Below are positions 1 to 8,577 of a DNA stretch of 36,160 nucleotides, one piece after another. The DNA is taken from contig JAAZLW010000111.1 of the NCBI GenBank assembly GCA_012799135.1, forward strand, positions 1 through 36,160. The letters are read 5' to 3'. The notes under the pieces were generated by a model. It searched no databases. It was not told where the DNA came from and saw only the letters and a program-made list of their open reading frames with translations. The position numbers and the translations under genes were made by a program. Origin of the DNA: Bacillota bacterium. Its GTDB lineage: Bacteria; Bacillota; Limnochordia; DTU087. Position 1 is the stretch's first letter. Every line of letters begins with the position of its first letter.

Positions 1-326
1 TAGACAATCTAGTAGCTATAGTCGATAACAACAAGCTGCAGATCGATGGTGATGTCCGAGACGTCATGGGCATCACGGATTTGGCTGAGCGTTTCCGCAG
101 CTTTGGTTGGGCTGCCCTGGACATTGACGGTCACGACTATGGCCAGATTGTCTCAGCATTGCGACTGGCCCGGGGCACCAAAGGACGACCAACGGCCATT
201 ATCGCTCACACCGTGAAGGGAAAAGGCGTTTCTTTCATGGAGAATCAGGTGGGCTGGCATGGTTCTGCTCCATCCCAGGAGCAGGTTAAGGTAGCCCTGG
301 CAGAACTGGCTGTTGGAGAGGAGTGA
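1..326 (+). CDS. Transketolase, N-terminal subunit (3' part only)
   Basis: The reading frame is open from the window edge (first full codon at base 3) to a TGA at 324-326, so only the last 107 residues are present. The visible start, NLVAIVDNNKLQIDG, is the distal half of the thiamine-diphosphate/metal binding motif of transketolase N-terminal domains, and the GWHGSAP stretch near the end is also typical. Together with the next gene it forms a two-subunit transketolase that moves C2 ketol units between sugar phosphates in the non-oxidative pentose phosphate pathway. Its stop lies inside the ribosome site of the next gene, so the two are probably translationally coupled. Confidence 0.93.
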   Translation, partial: DNLVAIVDNNKLQIDGDVRDVMGITDLAERFRSFGWAALDIDGHDYGQIVSALRLARGTKGRPTAIIAHTVKGKGVSFMENQVGWHGSAPSQEQVKVALAELAVGEE

Positions 327-331
327 CAGTA

Positions 332-1273
332 ATGGCCGGAAAGAAAGCAACACGAGATGCATATGGAGAGGCTCTGGTCGAGCTAGGTAAGGAAAACCCT
401 CAGATAGTGGTATTGGATGCGGATCTATCCCAATCGACTAAGACGGCAGCCTTTGCCCGCACGTTTCCGGAGCGCTTTGTCCAGATTGGTATTGCCGAAC
501 AAGACCTAATTGGGACTGCCGCGGGACTAGCAGCAGCAGGCAAGATCCCCTTCGCTAGTTCTTTTGCTGTCTTCGCTACTGGCAGGACCTATGATCAGAT
601 CCGCAATTCGGTTGCCTATGGGAAACTGAATGTGAAGATCGCTGCTACCCATGCCGGTGTGACTGTCGGGGAAGATGGCGGATCGCACCAGATGCTGGAA
701 GACATAGCTTTGATGCGAGCGGTGCCGGGCATGACCGTCATTGTTCCGGCTGATGCAGTAGAAGCCAAGGCAGCGGTGAGGGTTGCCGCGGACTATGTCG
801 GCCCGGTTTACCTGAGGATGGGCCGGGGTGGTTGGCCGGTGCTGTTCGATGAGAATCATGAGTTTGAGATTGGCAAAGCGGCCCTGCTCAAAGAGGGGGA
901 TATGGCCACCATTATTGCCTGTGGTATTATGGTTTCTCAGGCTATGGAAGCAGCCAAATTATTGGAGGCTGAGGGCATAAACGTCCGGGTACTGGATATG
1001 GCCACTATCAAGCCTTTAGATATCGATGCTTGTGTCAAGGCTGCCCAGGAGACTGGGGCCATAGTAACAGCTGAAGAACATAACATCATTGGAGGGCTAG
1101 GTTCTGCAGTCTCGGAAATCTTGGGTGAGCAATGCCCAGTTCCTATGGAAAGAGTAGGGGTAAAGGATACCTTTGGCCAATCTGGGACACCGGATCAGCT
1201 TTTGGAGTTCTATGGGCTGACTGCCAAGGACATTGTGGCGGCAGTGAAGCGTGTGTTGAAACGTAAAGCCTAG
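332..1273 (+). CDS. Transketolase, C-terminal subunit
   Basis: This 313-residue protein carries the pyrimidine-binding and C-terminal domains of transketolase. The IGIAEQDLIGTAAGLA segment contains the conserved Glu that activates the thiamine cofactor, and GVTVGEDGGSHQ is the usual loop. It pairs with the upstream N-subunit to make a complete enzyme. The ATG at 332 is preferred because GGAGAGGAG (315-323) sits 8 nt before it. An in-frame GTG at 323, overlapping the upstream TGA as GTGA, lies inside that ribosome site and is less likely. A GC-rich hairpin follows before the convergent ABC gene. The family call is secure; whether it acts as transketolase or as a DXS-like relative in vivo is inferred from homology only. 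Confidence 0.95.
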   Translation: MAGKKATRDAYGEALVELGKENPQIVVLDADLSQSTKTAAFARTFPERFVQIGIAEQDLIGTAAGLAAAGKIPFASSFAVFATGRTYDQIRNSVAYGKLNVKIAATHAGVTVGEDGGSHQMLEDIALMRAVPGMTVIVPADAVEAKAAVRVAADYVGPVYLRMGRGGWPVLFDENHEFEIGKAALLKEGDMATIIACGIMVSQAMEAAKLLEAEGINVRVLDMATIKPLDIDACVKAAQETGAIVTAEEHNIIGGLGSAVSEILGEQCPVPMERVGVKDTFGQSGTPDQLLEFYGLTAKDIVAAVKRVLKRKA

Positions 1274-1349
1274 GTCAAAGGAGGATTTCTCGTTCAGTCG
1301 GCGGTGGCTTTGTATTAGCTTACAGAGATCTGTTGAGCGGCGAGGTCCC

Positions 1350-1377
1350 GGGGGTGTTGGGAGCACCAAGCACCCCC
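1350..1377. terminator. GC-rich hairpin between convergent genes
   Basis: GGGGGTG (1350-1356) and CACCCCC (1371-1377) form a stem that extends inward through TTGG/CCAA pairing. It reaches the stop codon of the minus-strand ABC gene. There is no T-run on either strand, so it may slow or stop transcription from both sides but is not a classic intrinsic terminator. Confidence 0.4.
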
Positions 1378-2294
1378 TAGTGTAGCCTTGTGCCGGTAAC
1401 CTCTCGGAACACTTGGCCTAAGGATGCTTCTTGGGAATGAATAGTGAGGAGCGTACCATAGTTGTGCAGTTGATCAAGGTATGCACCGAGATGCGGATCC
1501 TCCAGGGGCAATTTGACCATGGCCAGATCATCTTCCCATGATACCTGAGCTGTGGGGATTGCCCTTTTTAGTGTCTCTAGTTCCCGCTCATCTGGCCTTA
1601 GTTGGATGACTAGGGTGGCCTGGCCGTGCTGTCGCTTAAGGGTCCCGGGGCGGTCAAGGGCAGCGATCTCCCCCTGATTGATAAAAGCAACCCGGTCACA
1701 AAGGGTTTCAGCTTCGGACATGTCATGGGTGCTTAGAAATATGGTCTTGCCTTGATTGCGGTAATCATCTATAGCAGCATGAATCACCCCGGCGGAGGTC
1801 GGATCCAGGCCACTGGTCGGCTCATCCATGATCAGGACTTCAGGGTCATGTAGTAGTGCCCGGCAGATCAAAAGGCGCCGCTTCATGCCTTTGGAATATG
1901 TGCCGACCGGTCTTCTGGCAGCTTTCTCCAAGCCGTATACCTTGAGCAGTGTCTGTACCCGGGCAGGAGAAATCCCATGCAGTGCTGCAAAAAAGCGCAG
2001 ATTCTCAACTCCTGAGAGTCTTTCATAGAGGTTACTTTCCTCGAATACAATCCCAAGATGATGATAGAGAGATGGATTGCCTGTGGTATTCTGGCCTAGG
2101 ACTGTACAGTGACCTTTAGTAGGATGGCTCAATCCGGCTAGGATCCGAATGGTAGTGGTCTTGCCGGCGCCGTTGGGGCCTAAGTATCCGAAAACCTCCC
2201 CCGGATACACCTGGAAATTCAAGCCCTTTAGAGCTACCATCTCACCATAGTTCTTGACTAGATCCTTGACCATGATGGCCGGAGAGCTGTTCAT
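1377..2294 (-). CDS. ABC-2 type exporter, ATP-binding protein
   Basis: A 305-residue ATPase that should power the membrane protein encoded just upstream. Walker A is GPNGAGKT (residues 39-46), the signature is the degenerate YSKGMKRR, Walker B is LIMDEPTSGLD and the switch His is in STHDMSEAE. The Q-loop position reads VFEE, with Glu in place of the usual Gln. These features fit the NatA/CcmA-like subfamily that exports drugs, antibiotics or ions; the substrate cannot be told. The ATG at 2294 follows an AAAGGAAAG site. A TTG at 2324 would extend the protein by ten residues and overlap the permease stop as TTGA, but its ribosome site is poor. The pair is transcribed away from the GNAT gene. 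Confidence 0.9.
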   Translation of the reverse strand: MNSSPAIMVKDLVKNYGEMVALKGLNFQVYPGEVFGYLGPNGAGKTTTIRILAGLSHPTKGHCTVLGQNTTGNPSLYHHLGIVFEESNLYERLSGVENLRFFAALHGISPARVQTLLKVYGLEKAARRPVGTYSKGMKRRLLICRALLHDPEVLIMDEPTSGLDPTSAGVIHAAIDDYRNQGKTIFLSTHDMSEAETLCDRVAFINQGEIAALDRPGTLKRQHGQATLVIQLRPDERELETLKRAIPTAQVSWEDDLAMVKLPLEDPHLGAYLDQLHNYGTLLTIHSQEASLGQVFREVTGTRLH

Positions 2295-2320
2295 GAATAA
2301 ACACCACTTTCCTTTGGGAA

Positions 2321-3352
2321 TCAACGATCCTGGTGCACAACTCGCTTGTACCCCAAGAAGGTAGCACTGGTCAGGATTATGGCAAACAGTGCGAGCCCCA
2401 ATATATCCGATTTGACGGCAGAGGGCGCAGCCTGATATTGCATAGTTTCTTTCAGACCACGATAAAGATAGAAACTCGGCAAGAACGCAGCTAAATACCG
2501 GGTAGCTTGGGATATATCTGCTGCCAATGCCGGGAAGATCAAGGGAAAGTAAACGATAGTACTAATGGCCCGGGCGGCAGACTGTGTCTTACTGAAGAGC
2601 CCTATCAATAGGCCTATGGCAGTAAAGCTGATCGCACCTAGCAGTAATAGTATCGCACAGACTATTGCTGCCTGTCCGTTGAGTTTCACCCGGTTAAGGA
2701 CCAACATGATCAAGGAAATCAGCATTACCAAAAGAGTACCTGAGATCCCTTTACTGAGTAATATCTCACCATCGGTGGCCGGTGATATACGGATATTATC
2801 CAAGGTACCCTTTTCCTTTTCTTCAGCAAAGCTGCCCGAGAGCACCATGACACCGATCATGACGGCCGTGATGGTTAGCCATAGGGGGAGAAGTGCTGCA
2901 CTGGATTGGCCTTGGTTCATGATCACCAGATCTGCAATTGGCTCGGAGGGCCTGCCCATATAGGCTGAGAGCATGGTTTCTATCATGTCCTTCAGAGCCA
3001 AATAAGTCAAAGGATTGCTGCCATCCAGATATGCCGTGAAGTTGCGTTCTGCAGTAGCTACGATCAGAGCATCTATCTGCCCCTGGGCCACTGCCTCCTT
3101 GCCTTTGTCAATATCCTGATAAAGAGCTACATCCAGAGTATCGGGGGCAGCGGCACAGAGGAACAATGCTAACTGATGACTACCGCCACCGGCCACACCT
3201 ACCTGGAAGAACTGAGGTTGCTCTGGATTATCAATGACAGCGAGAAAAAGGGAGGCAGCCAGGGGAAGAAAGATCGCAATAAGGATAGTCTTGTTCCTGA
3301 GGGCCTCGATGAAGTCCTTATATACAATGGCACGAATGCGGCGAAGGTTCAT
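2321..3352 (-). CDS. ABC-2 type exporter, permease
   Basis: This 343-residue membrane protein has one N-terminal transmembrane segment (about residues 21-40), a large extracytoplasmic domain, and about five C-terminal membrane segments. That is the ABC2_membrane_3/NatB plan. The conserved EEKEKGTLDNIRISP segment, which couples ABC-2 permeases to their ATPase, lies just after the second membrane helix. The ATG at 3352 is chosen because GGAGAG lies 8 nt before it; a longer open frame from 3403 lacks a ribosome site. It is encoded just ahead of its ATPase, and the two probably form one two-gene unit. Export is inferred from family; the substrate is unknown. Confidence 0.9.
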   Translation of the reverse strand: MNLRRIRAIVYKDFIEALRNKTILIAIFLPLAASLFLAVIDNPEQPQFFQVGVAGGGSHQLALFLCAAAPDTLDVALYQDIDKGKEAVAQGQIDALIVATAERNFTAYLDGSNPLTYLALKDMIETMLSAYMGRPSEPIADLVIMNQGQSSAALLPLWLTITAVMIGVMVLSGSFAEEKEKGTLDNIRISPATDGEILLSKGISGTLLVMLISLIMLVLNRVKLNGQAAIVCAILLLLGAISFTAIGLLIGLFSKTQSAARAISTIVYFPLIFPALAADISQATRYLAAFLPSFYLYRGLKETMQYQAAPSAVKSDILGLALFAIILTSATFLGYKRVVHQDR

Positions 3353-3407
3353 GGGTGGTTCTCTCCAGTCAAGTTCTAGATGGCAAGAGCAGCTCGGGCG
3401 CATTAAG

Positions 3408-3433
3408 GGAAATAGCCCGTGAGGGCTATTTCC
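3408..3433 (-). repeat. Perfect 11-bp inverted repeat upstream of the ABC permease
   Basis: GGAAATAGCCC (3408-3418) and GGGCTATTTCC (3423-3433) are perfect complements around a GTGA loop. It lies 18 bp after the stop of the small minus-strand ORF (3451-3525) and 55 bp before the permease start. No T-run follows on either strand. It could be an attenuator or processing hairpin between the small ORF and the ABC genes, or an operator. Confidence 0.55.
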
Positions 3434-3450
3434 AGGCTACTTTATCTGTT

Positions 3451-3525
3451 CTACAGTACAGATTGGCTATTGAGGTATGTTATTACAACCCAAATCACAA
3501 CTACAGCGCCAATTAGTGCAAGCAT
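3451..3525 (-). CDS. Possible 24-residue single-span membrane peptide
   Basis: This short frame begins with ATG and has an excellent ribosome site, GGAGGAG, 9 nt upstream. It encodes a hydrophobic core, LALIGAVVVIWVVITYL, followed by a short polar tail ending NSQSVL, so it is predicted to be one membrane helix. The ribosome site, the fitting helix length and the perfect hairpin after the stop argue for real translation. It lies upstream of, and in the same direction as, the ABC-2 exporter, so it might be a small partner or leader of that transporter. A weak candidate promoter (TTGCGG, 17 nt, CATAGT on the minus strand, 3585-3613) lies upstream. I recognise no family. Confidence 0.45.
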   Translation of the reverse strand: MLALIGAVVVIWVVITYLNSQSVL

Positions 3526-3885
3526 ATCTAATCACTCCTCCTCGAATGTTCTAGAGCTAGCTTTTACTGGGCTTCGAGTAACTTACTATGATATTATTCA
3601 ACATCTACCGCAATCTCCCTCTTATGCCTACCAGGAAAAACGTACTAAGTGGTAGCTGACATAAAGGAGTCTAGGTATGGATAGGGAAGTCTGGTCACTA
3701 TCATACAGTATTTTATCTAAAATGCGATAGTTGGGATATGCTTGAAGGAACATGAATGAATGGGACAGAGGATGGATGAGTCAATTTGACAGGAAGGTAA
3801 TGGGCTGCATAATGTAGCGGAAAATCGCAGATATTTTGGGTGAGCAGACAAGCAAGATTACTGTTATCTGGAAGGGTGCTTAATT
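3526..3885. other. Divergent intergenic region
   Basis: About 360 bases separate the minus-strand small ORF/ABC unit from the plus-strand GNAT gene. Apart from the weak minus-strand promoter noted for the small ORF I see no firm signal. A plus-strand mini-ORF of 17 codons at 3677-3730 has an AAAGGAG site but no recognisable product. Promoters for the GNAT gene are not obvious. Confidence 0.5.
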
Positions 3886-4485
3886 ATGGAGGGGTCTGAT
3901 CCCAGCAGTTTCTTGGATCTGTGGCGGGATATTACCCTGGAGCCGGTAACCTATGAGAGAAAATCGACATTGCGGAATCTCCTAGAATTGTTCCTCTATG
4001 ATCTTAGTGAATATGAAGATGAAGAAACCGATGTAAACGAGTGTGGCCTATACGAATACGAGTATCTCGATCACTATTGGACAGAACCCGGGCGGTATGC
4101 CTACTTCATCCGGGTAAGGGGCAGATTAGGTGGATTTGCCCTGATTCGACAGGTGCGCAGCGAAGATGGAACTTTCCATATTGCCATGGAAGAGTTCTTT
4201 GTTATGCGTAGATATCGGGGGAAGCAGGTGGGGCAGACGGCTGCCCATAGATTGTTTCAGCTGTTTCCCGGGCGGTGGCGGATTGCAGAGATGCGCCGGG
4301 ATCTATCGGCTCAGCAGTTTTGGAGGAAGATCATTGCCCGCTATACCGATGGTCACTACGCGGAAGCAGAAGATCCGGACTGGAATGGGCCCATCCAAGA
4401 GTTTTGGACCATCCCAATAACCAAGGAGTCAATAACCGGTTGCCCTATGCAAGCCGAGAACAGTCCAGCATGGAATGAAGGTTAG
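3886..4485 (+). CDS. GNAT-family N-acetyltransferase-like protein
   Basis: The protein has 199 residues. Its central part fits a GNAT fold: a beta strand in the YAYFIRVRGRLGGFALIRQ region, then MEEFFVMRRYRGKQVGQTAA, which holds a degenerate acetyl-CoA pyrophosphate loop (R-G-K-Q-V-G for the usual R/Q-x-x-G-x-G/A). The ending, FWRKIIARYTDG, resembles a C-terminal GNAT motif. It looks like the COG5628-type 'predicted acetyltransferase' group. The N-terminal 70 residues are very acidic (EYEDEETD). The ATG follows AAGGG at a good distance. It stands alone between the divergent ABC unit and the protease gene. The acceptor substrate is unknown. Confidence 0.7.
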   Translation: MEGSDPSSFLDLWRDITLEPVTYERKSTLRNLLELFLYDLSEYEDEETDVNECGLYEYEYLDHYWTEPGRYAYFIRVRGRLGGFALIRQVRSEDGTFHIAMEEFFVMRRYRGKQVGQTAAHRLFQLFPGRWRIAEMRRDLSAQQFWRKIIARYTDGHYAEAEDPDWNGPIQEFWTIPITKESITGCPMQAENSPAWNEG

Positions 4486-4529
4486 CCTCTCTCGGCCTCT
4501 CCCCCTTAGTTAGGGCCCTGGAAGAGGCT
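4484..4529 (+). terminator. Possible hairpin at the end of the GNAT gene
   Basis: AGCCTCT (4484-4490, overlapping the stop codon) and AGAGGCT (4523-4529) can pair, with a smaller CCCT/AGGG hairpin inside. There is no good T-run after it, so termination is uncertain. Confidence 0.3.
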
Positions 4530-4540
4530 CCGCCATTTAC

Positions 4541-4570
4541 TTGCACTACCCCCCCTTCCTAAGCTATAAT
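4541..4570 (+). promoter_or_regulatory. Sigma-A-like promoter for the protease gene
   Basis: TTGCAC (4541-4546) and a perfect TATAAT (4565-4570) are separated by 18 bp. The predicted start of transcription is near 4577, leaving a leader of about 80 nt before the GTG at 4658. The -35 box is only a partial match. Confidence 0.55.
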
Positions 4571-4657
4571 GAAATAGTAACTTTCTACGGATATTGTCTT
4601 GGGCAGCTGGTAACGAGAGCATAGTACCGTGCCGGTTCGCATATAGGATAGGGAGAT

Positions 4658-5911
4658 GTGGGGGAAGGACAGGTGAGCGAATTGCGAAATCAGCGCAGGG
4701 TCCTTTTAGTGCTCATAGTAATTGCGATGCTGGCAGTGGGCGTTTCTACTAGTATACTAAGCAAGGCTGGAGCTAATGAGGGCAGATTCGCTGACCTGCG
4801 CTCGGTTCTGGAAGTTGCGGCTCTGGTAAAGACTCAATATGTAGAACCAATCAGCATGACCGAGCTTTTCAGGAGCTATATTGCCAATGGTACTGTTAAT
4901 GGCATGCTGAAGATCCTTGATGATCCATATACCCGCTATCTGGAGCCATATGCCTACAAGCAGATGCAGGTAGATACCACTGGTATCTATGGCGGTATAG
5001 GTATTGTGGTTGGGATTCGGGATGAGAAGCTGACCATTGTCGCACCGATTGAGGAAACACCTGGTTTTCATGCCGGTTTGAGGGGCGGTGACGTCATCGA
5101 GTTTATCGATGGGAAACCGACCAAGAACATGTCTCAAGATGAGGCTGTGAGCTTGATGCGGGGCGAGCCTGGAGCAAAGGTAGTGTTAGGCATACGAAAG
5201 AAGAATGGTGAGTTCCAGGAAGTGCCCATCATTAGGGAAGTCATAGAGGTGCGCAGTGTCACCAAACAGGTCCTATTTGATAATGGAACTGGCTATATAC
5301 GGCTGTCGAGTTTTAGTGAACGGTCCTCGCAAGAATTGGATCAAGCACTGCGGTCATTGGAGCACCAAGGTATGGAGTCACTGATTTTGGATTTGCGGGG
5401 AAACCCCGGAGGGCTGTTGACCGCGGCCATAGATGTCGCTAACAAGTTCGTGTCAGAAGGCCCAATACTGCATGTCGTGGGGCGTAATGGTGCAAGACAG
5501 ACAGTCGAAGCTTTTGCGGAGGGTGCCCGCCGCAGGTATCCCATGGTAGTATTGGTGGATGGGTATAGTGCCAGTGCTTCAGAGATCGTATCAGGTGCCC
5601 TAAAGGATACCGGTATTGCTACCTTAGTTGGGGCTCAGACTTTCGGCAAAGGTTTGGTTCAGACAGTGATCCCTCTGCGGGATGGTTCAGCACTGTCACT
5701 GACAACTGCCCGGTATCAAACGGCCGGAGGCAATGACATCCATTCTGTGGGCATTCAGCCGGATGTGGTGGTGGAACTGCCGGAGGGTGAAGAGCCTCCG
5801 TACTATGCCTCTGACGTGGAAGGCGGCAATGGCGTGGATGTCTCCAAGGACATTCAGCTACAGGCTGCCCTGGAGCTGATCCAGTCTCGCACGTTACCAA
5901 AAGCCAGTTAG
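4658..5911 (+). CDS. S41 family C-terminal processing peptidase (CtpA/CtpB type)
   Basis: A 417-residue protease exported through an N-terminal anchor (about residues 14-33) and acting outside the cytoplasmic membrane. A PDZ domain (about 105-185, with GFHAGLRGGDVIEFIDG) precedes the S41 catalytic domain. The catalytic dyad is visible: Ser306 within SASASE and Lys331 in TFGKGLVQ, 25 residues apart as in E. coli Prc. Such enzymes cut the C-termini of secreted or membrane proteins; CtpB of Bacillus activates a sporulation checkpoint. GTG 4658 is taken as start; GTG 4673 also has a possible ribosome site. A MinJ-like PDZ protein follows, a neighbourhood also seen near ctpB in Bacillus. Confidence 0.93.
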   Translation: MGEGQVSELRNQRRVLLVLIVIAMLAVGVSTSILSKAGANEGRFADLRSVLEVAALVKTQYVEPISMTELFRSYIANGTVNGMLKILDDPYTRYLEPYAYKQMQVDTTGIYGGIGIVVGIRDEKLTIVAPIEETPGFHAGLRGGDVIEFIDGKPTKNMSQDEAVSLMRGEPGAKVVLGIRKKNGEFQEVPIIREVIEVRSVTKQVLFDNGTGYIRLSSFSERSSQELDQALRSLEHQGMESLILDLRGNPGGLLTAAIDVANKFVSEGPILHVVGRNGARQTVEAFAEGARRRYPMVVLVDGYSASASEIVSGALKDTGIATLVGAQTFGKGLVQTVIPLRDGSALSLTTARYQTAGGNDIHSVGIQPDVVVELPEGEEPPYYASDVEGGNGVDVSKDIQLQAALELIQSRTLPKAS

Positions 5912-6069
5912 TAGCTGGATGAAACCTGGAATGCGGCAAGACGTACAATCATGGGACTGGCGTCCTAGCTGCATCCGGGTTTTGCTGTTTATTGCCCGGT
6001 AACTGAAGCCTACCGCCATTGGTCAAGGTCAGCCAAGCTCAAAAAAGCTCTGGAGATAGGGGGTCGCCA

Positions 6070-7317
6070 ATGCCCATCTGGGAACTCGTACGCTTGATCG
6101 GTCGTGCCATCCCCCAAACCTTCGCTAATATGGATTTTCTCACCGTTATGGTCATCGTACTATTGTTGATCTATGGGCAATACCGCCGCATATCCGTACT
6201 GGAAGCCCATATCCTGGGCAGCTCCTGCACCAACCCTGTTGTCGAGACGGCTACTGCTGTGCTATATGGCTTGGTAGGAGGCATTTTGGCTAGTGCTGTG
6301 TTTATCGGTGTCGGTATTCCTCTGTCCGAGACCGGCATCTGGTATGTATGGCCCTTAGCGCTGCTTTTGATGCTTTTTCATCCTCGTTTTCTCTGCTTCT
6401 CTTATGCAGGTGGTATTCTAGCCATTATTTATCTGATTTTCGGCCGGCCAACCCTGAATGTTTCCGCAACCATGGCTTTGGTGGCGGTTTTGCACATGGT
6501 GGAGGCTGCCCTGATTCGCTTGCATGGGCACGTTACTCCTAGCCCTGTTTACCTGCGCAGTGACGGAGGAGAGGTGGTTGGGGGACTGAGTTTACAGAAA
6601 TTCTGGCCTTTACCTATTCTCGCCCTGGTGTTGGTGACTGTAAGTGGTGACTTGGAGGGTGCCGATCTTGTCGCCATGCCTGACTGGTGGCCCCTGATCA
6701 AGCCTTACCGGTTGCCTGGGGAAGGTGAAAGGTTCTTGTATCTTCTGTTTCCCATGGTGGCGGCCTTGGGCTATGGGGATATCTGTTTGTCTCGATTGCC
6801 CAAAGAGAAGGCAAGACTTTCGTCGCTTTATCTAGCCTCATATAGCCTATTACTTCTGGGCACAGCCATTGGGGCTGCTTCAGTGCCGGCTTTGCGATGG
6901 GTTGCGGCCTTGGGAGCCCCTTTAGGTCACGAACTAGTGATCTACCTAGGTCGACAAAGTGAGAAAGTAAATCCTCCGCTTTTCCGATCAACTCAGGGAG
7001 CGATGGTGCTGGCGGTGCAACCCGGTTCGCCAGGGCAGACCATGGGCCTGGTGCCCGGGGATATCATCGTGGCGATCAATGACTATCCAGTATTTTCACA
7101 GGAGAATGTCAGGCAAGTGATGAACCCTTGGGTAATTGATCCAACCATTGCTGTCAAAGGATCAATCAGTGGCAAGGGGGATCGGTTGGTACATTACAAA
7201 GGGAAAATACCGCCCCTGGGAGTAGTATTTGTACCAGACCCTTATGAGAAACGGGCTTTAATTCTACGCAATGAAGGCTTCGTGGCTCGGTGGCTAAAGC
7301 GCCGCCGCCATCGTTGA
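6070..7317 (+). CDS. MinJ-like polytopic membrane protein with C-terminal PDZ domain
   Basis: This 415-residue protein has about eight membrane segments in the first 300 residues and then a PDZ domain (about 315-395, with AVQPGSPGQTMGLVPGDIIVAIND). It ends in a basic tail, WLKRRRHR. The order membrane helices then PDZ, and the position after a CtpA-type protease, match MinJ of Bacillus, which links DivIVA to the MinCD division inhibitor. That role is inferred from architecture and context only. The ATG at 6070 has a GGGGG stretch 6 nt upstream; a TTG at 6019 in the same frame is possible but weaker. A start inside the next gene's long frame overlaps its end. Confidence 0.75.
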   Translation: MPIWELVRLIGRAIPQTFANMDFLTVMVIVLLLIYGQYRRISVLEAHILGSSCTNPVVETATAVLYGLVGGILASAVFIGVGIPLSETGIWYVWPLALLLMLFHPRFLCFSYAGGILAIIYLIFGRPTLNVSATMALVAVLHMVEAALIRLHGHVTPSPVYLRSDGGEVVGGLSLQKFWPLPILALVLVTVSGDLEGADLVAMPDWWPLIKPYRLPGEGERFLYLLFPMVAALGYGDICLSRLPKEKARLSSLYLASYSLLLLGTAIGAASVPALRWVAALGAPLGHELVIYLGRQSEKVNPPLFRSTQGAMVLAVQPGSPGQTMGLVPGDIIVAINDYPVFSQENVRQVMNPWVIDPTIAVKGSISGKGDRLVHYKGKIPPLGVVFVPDPYEKRALILRNEGFVARWLKRRRHR

Positions 7318-7343
7318 GGCATTCCATACGGAGGTCGCAGGCC

Positions 7344-8519
7344 GTGGATGAAATGCGCAAGGTCGCCCAGTTGAATAGAGACTATTTAGCAGTTGCCATA
7401 GTGATCATCCTTGTGCTAGTGGGTACTGTTTTTGCAGTGCAGCTGGCGCGATTGCACCAGACCCAATCAGCCGTGTCGACGGCTCTTTCTACACCGGCCT
7501 CGGGCGAAGACCCCACAGGGGCTAATCCAGGAGATCCTCAGGGCAATGGCCCAGAAGGGGAGCCACATTTGTCTCAGATCAACACCCCGGGCCCTGAGGA
7601 AGGTAATGATAGCTTATCTGAGCCTGAGAAATCGGTTGGTGAGCTGCCTAATGAAGGTTGGCCTTTGCAGTCAGAGTTACCTGAGAGGATATGCTTGGGC
7701 AAAGACGATTGGTTTGGGCAATCGCCGCAGCCGGCCAAAGGAGAATTGGTGCTGGATAACGACCTGTTATCTGTTAGCACGACCCCTCTACCAAGCTGTC
7801 TCTATCCCCATGGTCAACTGCCTCTTTTCGGCGGTCAGTTGATCATCCGTTTCTTGCCTCGCTTGGCCTTGATCATTGATGATTGGGGCTATGATTGGGA
7901 AATGGCCAAAGACTTTCTCAATCTGGACCTTCCTTTTACTGCCGCGGTACTTCCCGGCAGAGCAAGAACCCGGGAACAGTTGGTACTCTTACGGCAAAGA
8001 GGCCATGAGGTGATCTTGCATTTACCCATGGAGCCCAAGAATCCCGACATTGAGCTTGGCAAAGACTGTATCCGGACCCATCTATCGGAGGCTGAGATCC
8101 GCAGTCGGGTCGAGGCAGCTTTGGAAGCAGTCGGACGGGTGGCGGGGGTCAATAACCATATGGGATCCAAAGCCACTTCTGATCAGCGGGTAATGCAGGT
8201 GGTACTGGAAGTAGTGAAGGAACGGGGCTTGTATTTCGTGGATAGTCGAACAGCTCCTACATCCGTGGCCGGGGAGCTGGCAGCGGAGATGGGCATAGCC
8301 ACTGCCACTAATCAAGCGTTCCTAGATCACTATGATGATGTTGAAAGGGTCAAAAGGCAATTAGAGTGCTTGATCAGGAAGGCCAAACAGGATGGACAAG
8401 CACTGGGGATCGGCCATGTTCGCCCCCAGACCTATCAAGCCTTAGTGGAGATGATCCCCCGCTTCCGCGAGGAAGGAATTGTGATCGTACCGGCATCGCA
8501 AGTTGTCTCTACTCCGTAG
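7344..8519 (+). CDS. Divergent polysaccharide deacetylase family protein
   Basis: A 391-residue protein with a signal anchor (about residues 12-32), a low-complexity acidic/Pro/Gly linker to about residue 170, and a C-terminal domain of the divergent polysaccharide deacetylase family (PF04748). Visible family motifs are LALIIDDWGYD, FTAAVLPG, GHEVILHLPMEP, NNHMGSKAT and YFVDSRTAPTS. The domain is a NodB-like barrel, expected to act on cell-wall or surface glycans outside the membrane; activity is rarely proven in this family. GTG 7344 is chosen because GGAGG (7330-7334) is 9 nt upstream. An earlier GTG at 7290 would overlap the PDZ gene by 28 bp without a ribosome site. Confidence 0.88.
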   Translation: MDEMRKVAQLNRDYLAVAIVIILVLVGTVFAVQLARLHQTQSAVSTALSTPASGEDPTGANPGDPQGNGPEGEPHLSQINTPGPEEGNDSLSEPEKSVGELPNEGWPLQSELPERICLGKDDWFGQSPQPAKGELVLDNDLLSVSTTPLPSCLYPHGQLPLFGGQLIIRFLPRLALIIDDWGYDWEMAKDFLNLDLPFTAAVLPGRARTREQLVLLRQRGHEVILHLPMEPKNPDIELGKDCIRTHLSEAEIRSRVEAALEAVGRVAGVNNHMGSKATSDQRVMQVVLEVVKERGLYFVDSRTAPTSVAGELAAEMGIATATNQAFLDHYDDVERVKRQLECLIRKAKQDGQALGIGHVRPQTYQALVEMIPRFREEGIVIVPASQVVSTP

Positions 8520-8577
8520 TATTCATCTTTCTTTTTTCTTTTCGCCAGTGAGCAGGATTTCAATATTGTCCAGAGAA

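Noticed and set aside
3419-3655. 78-codon plus-strand open frame
   Set aside because: It starts inside the hairpin loop, has Ser/Tyr-rich composition unlike a protein family, and is opposite the better-supported small minus-strand frame.
3677-3730. 17-codon plus-strand mini-ORF with an AAAGGAG site
   Set aside because: The product has no hydrophobic segment or motif, no terminator or gene is linked to it, and a chance ribosome site in an intergenic region is likely.
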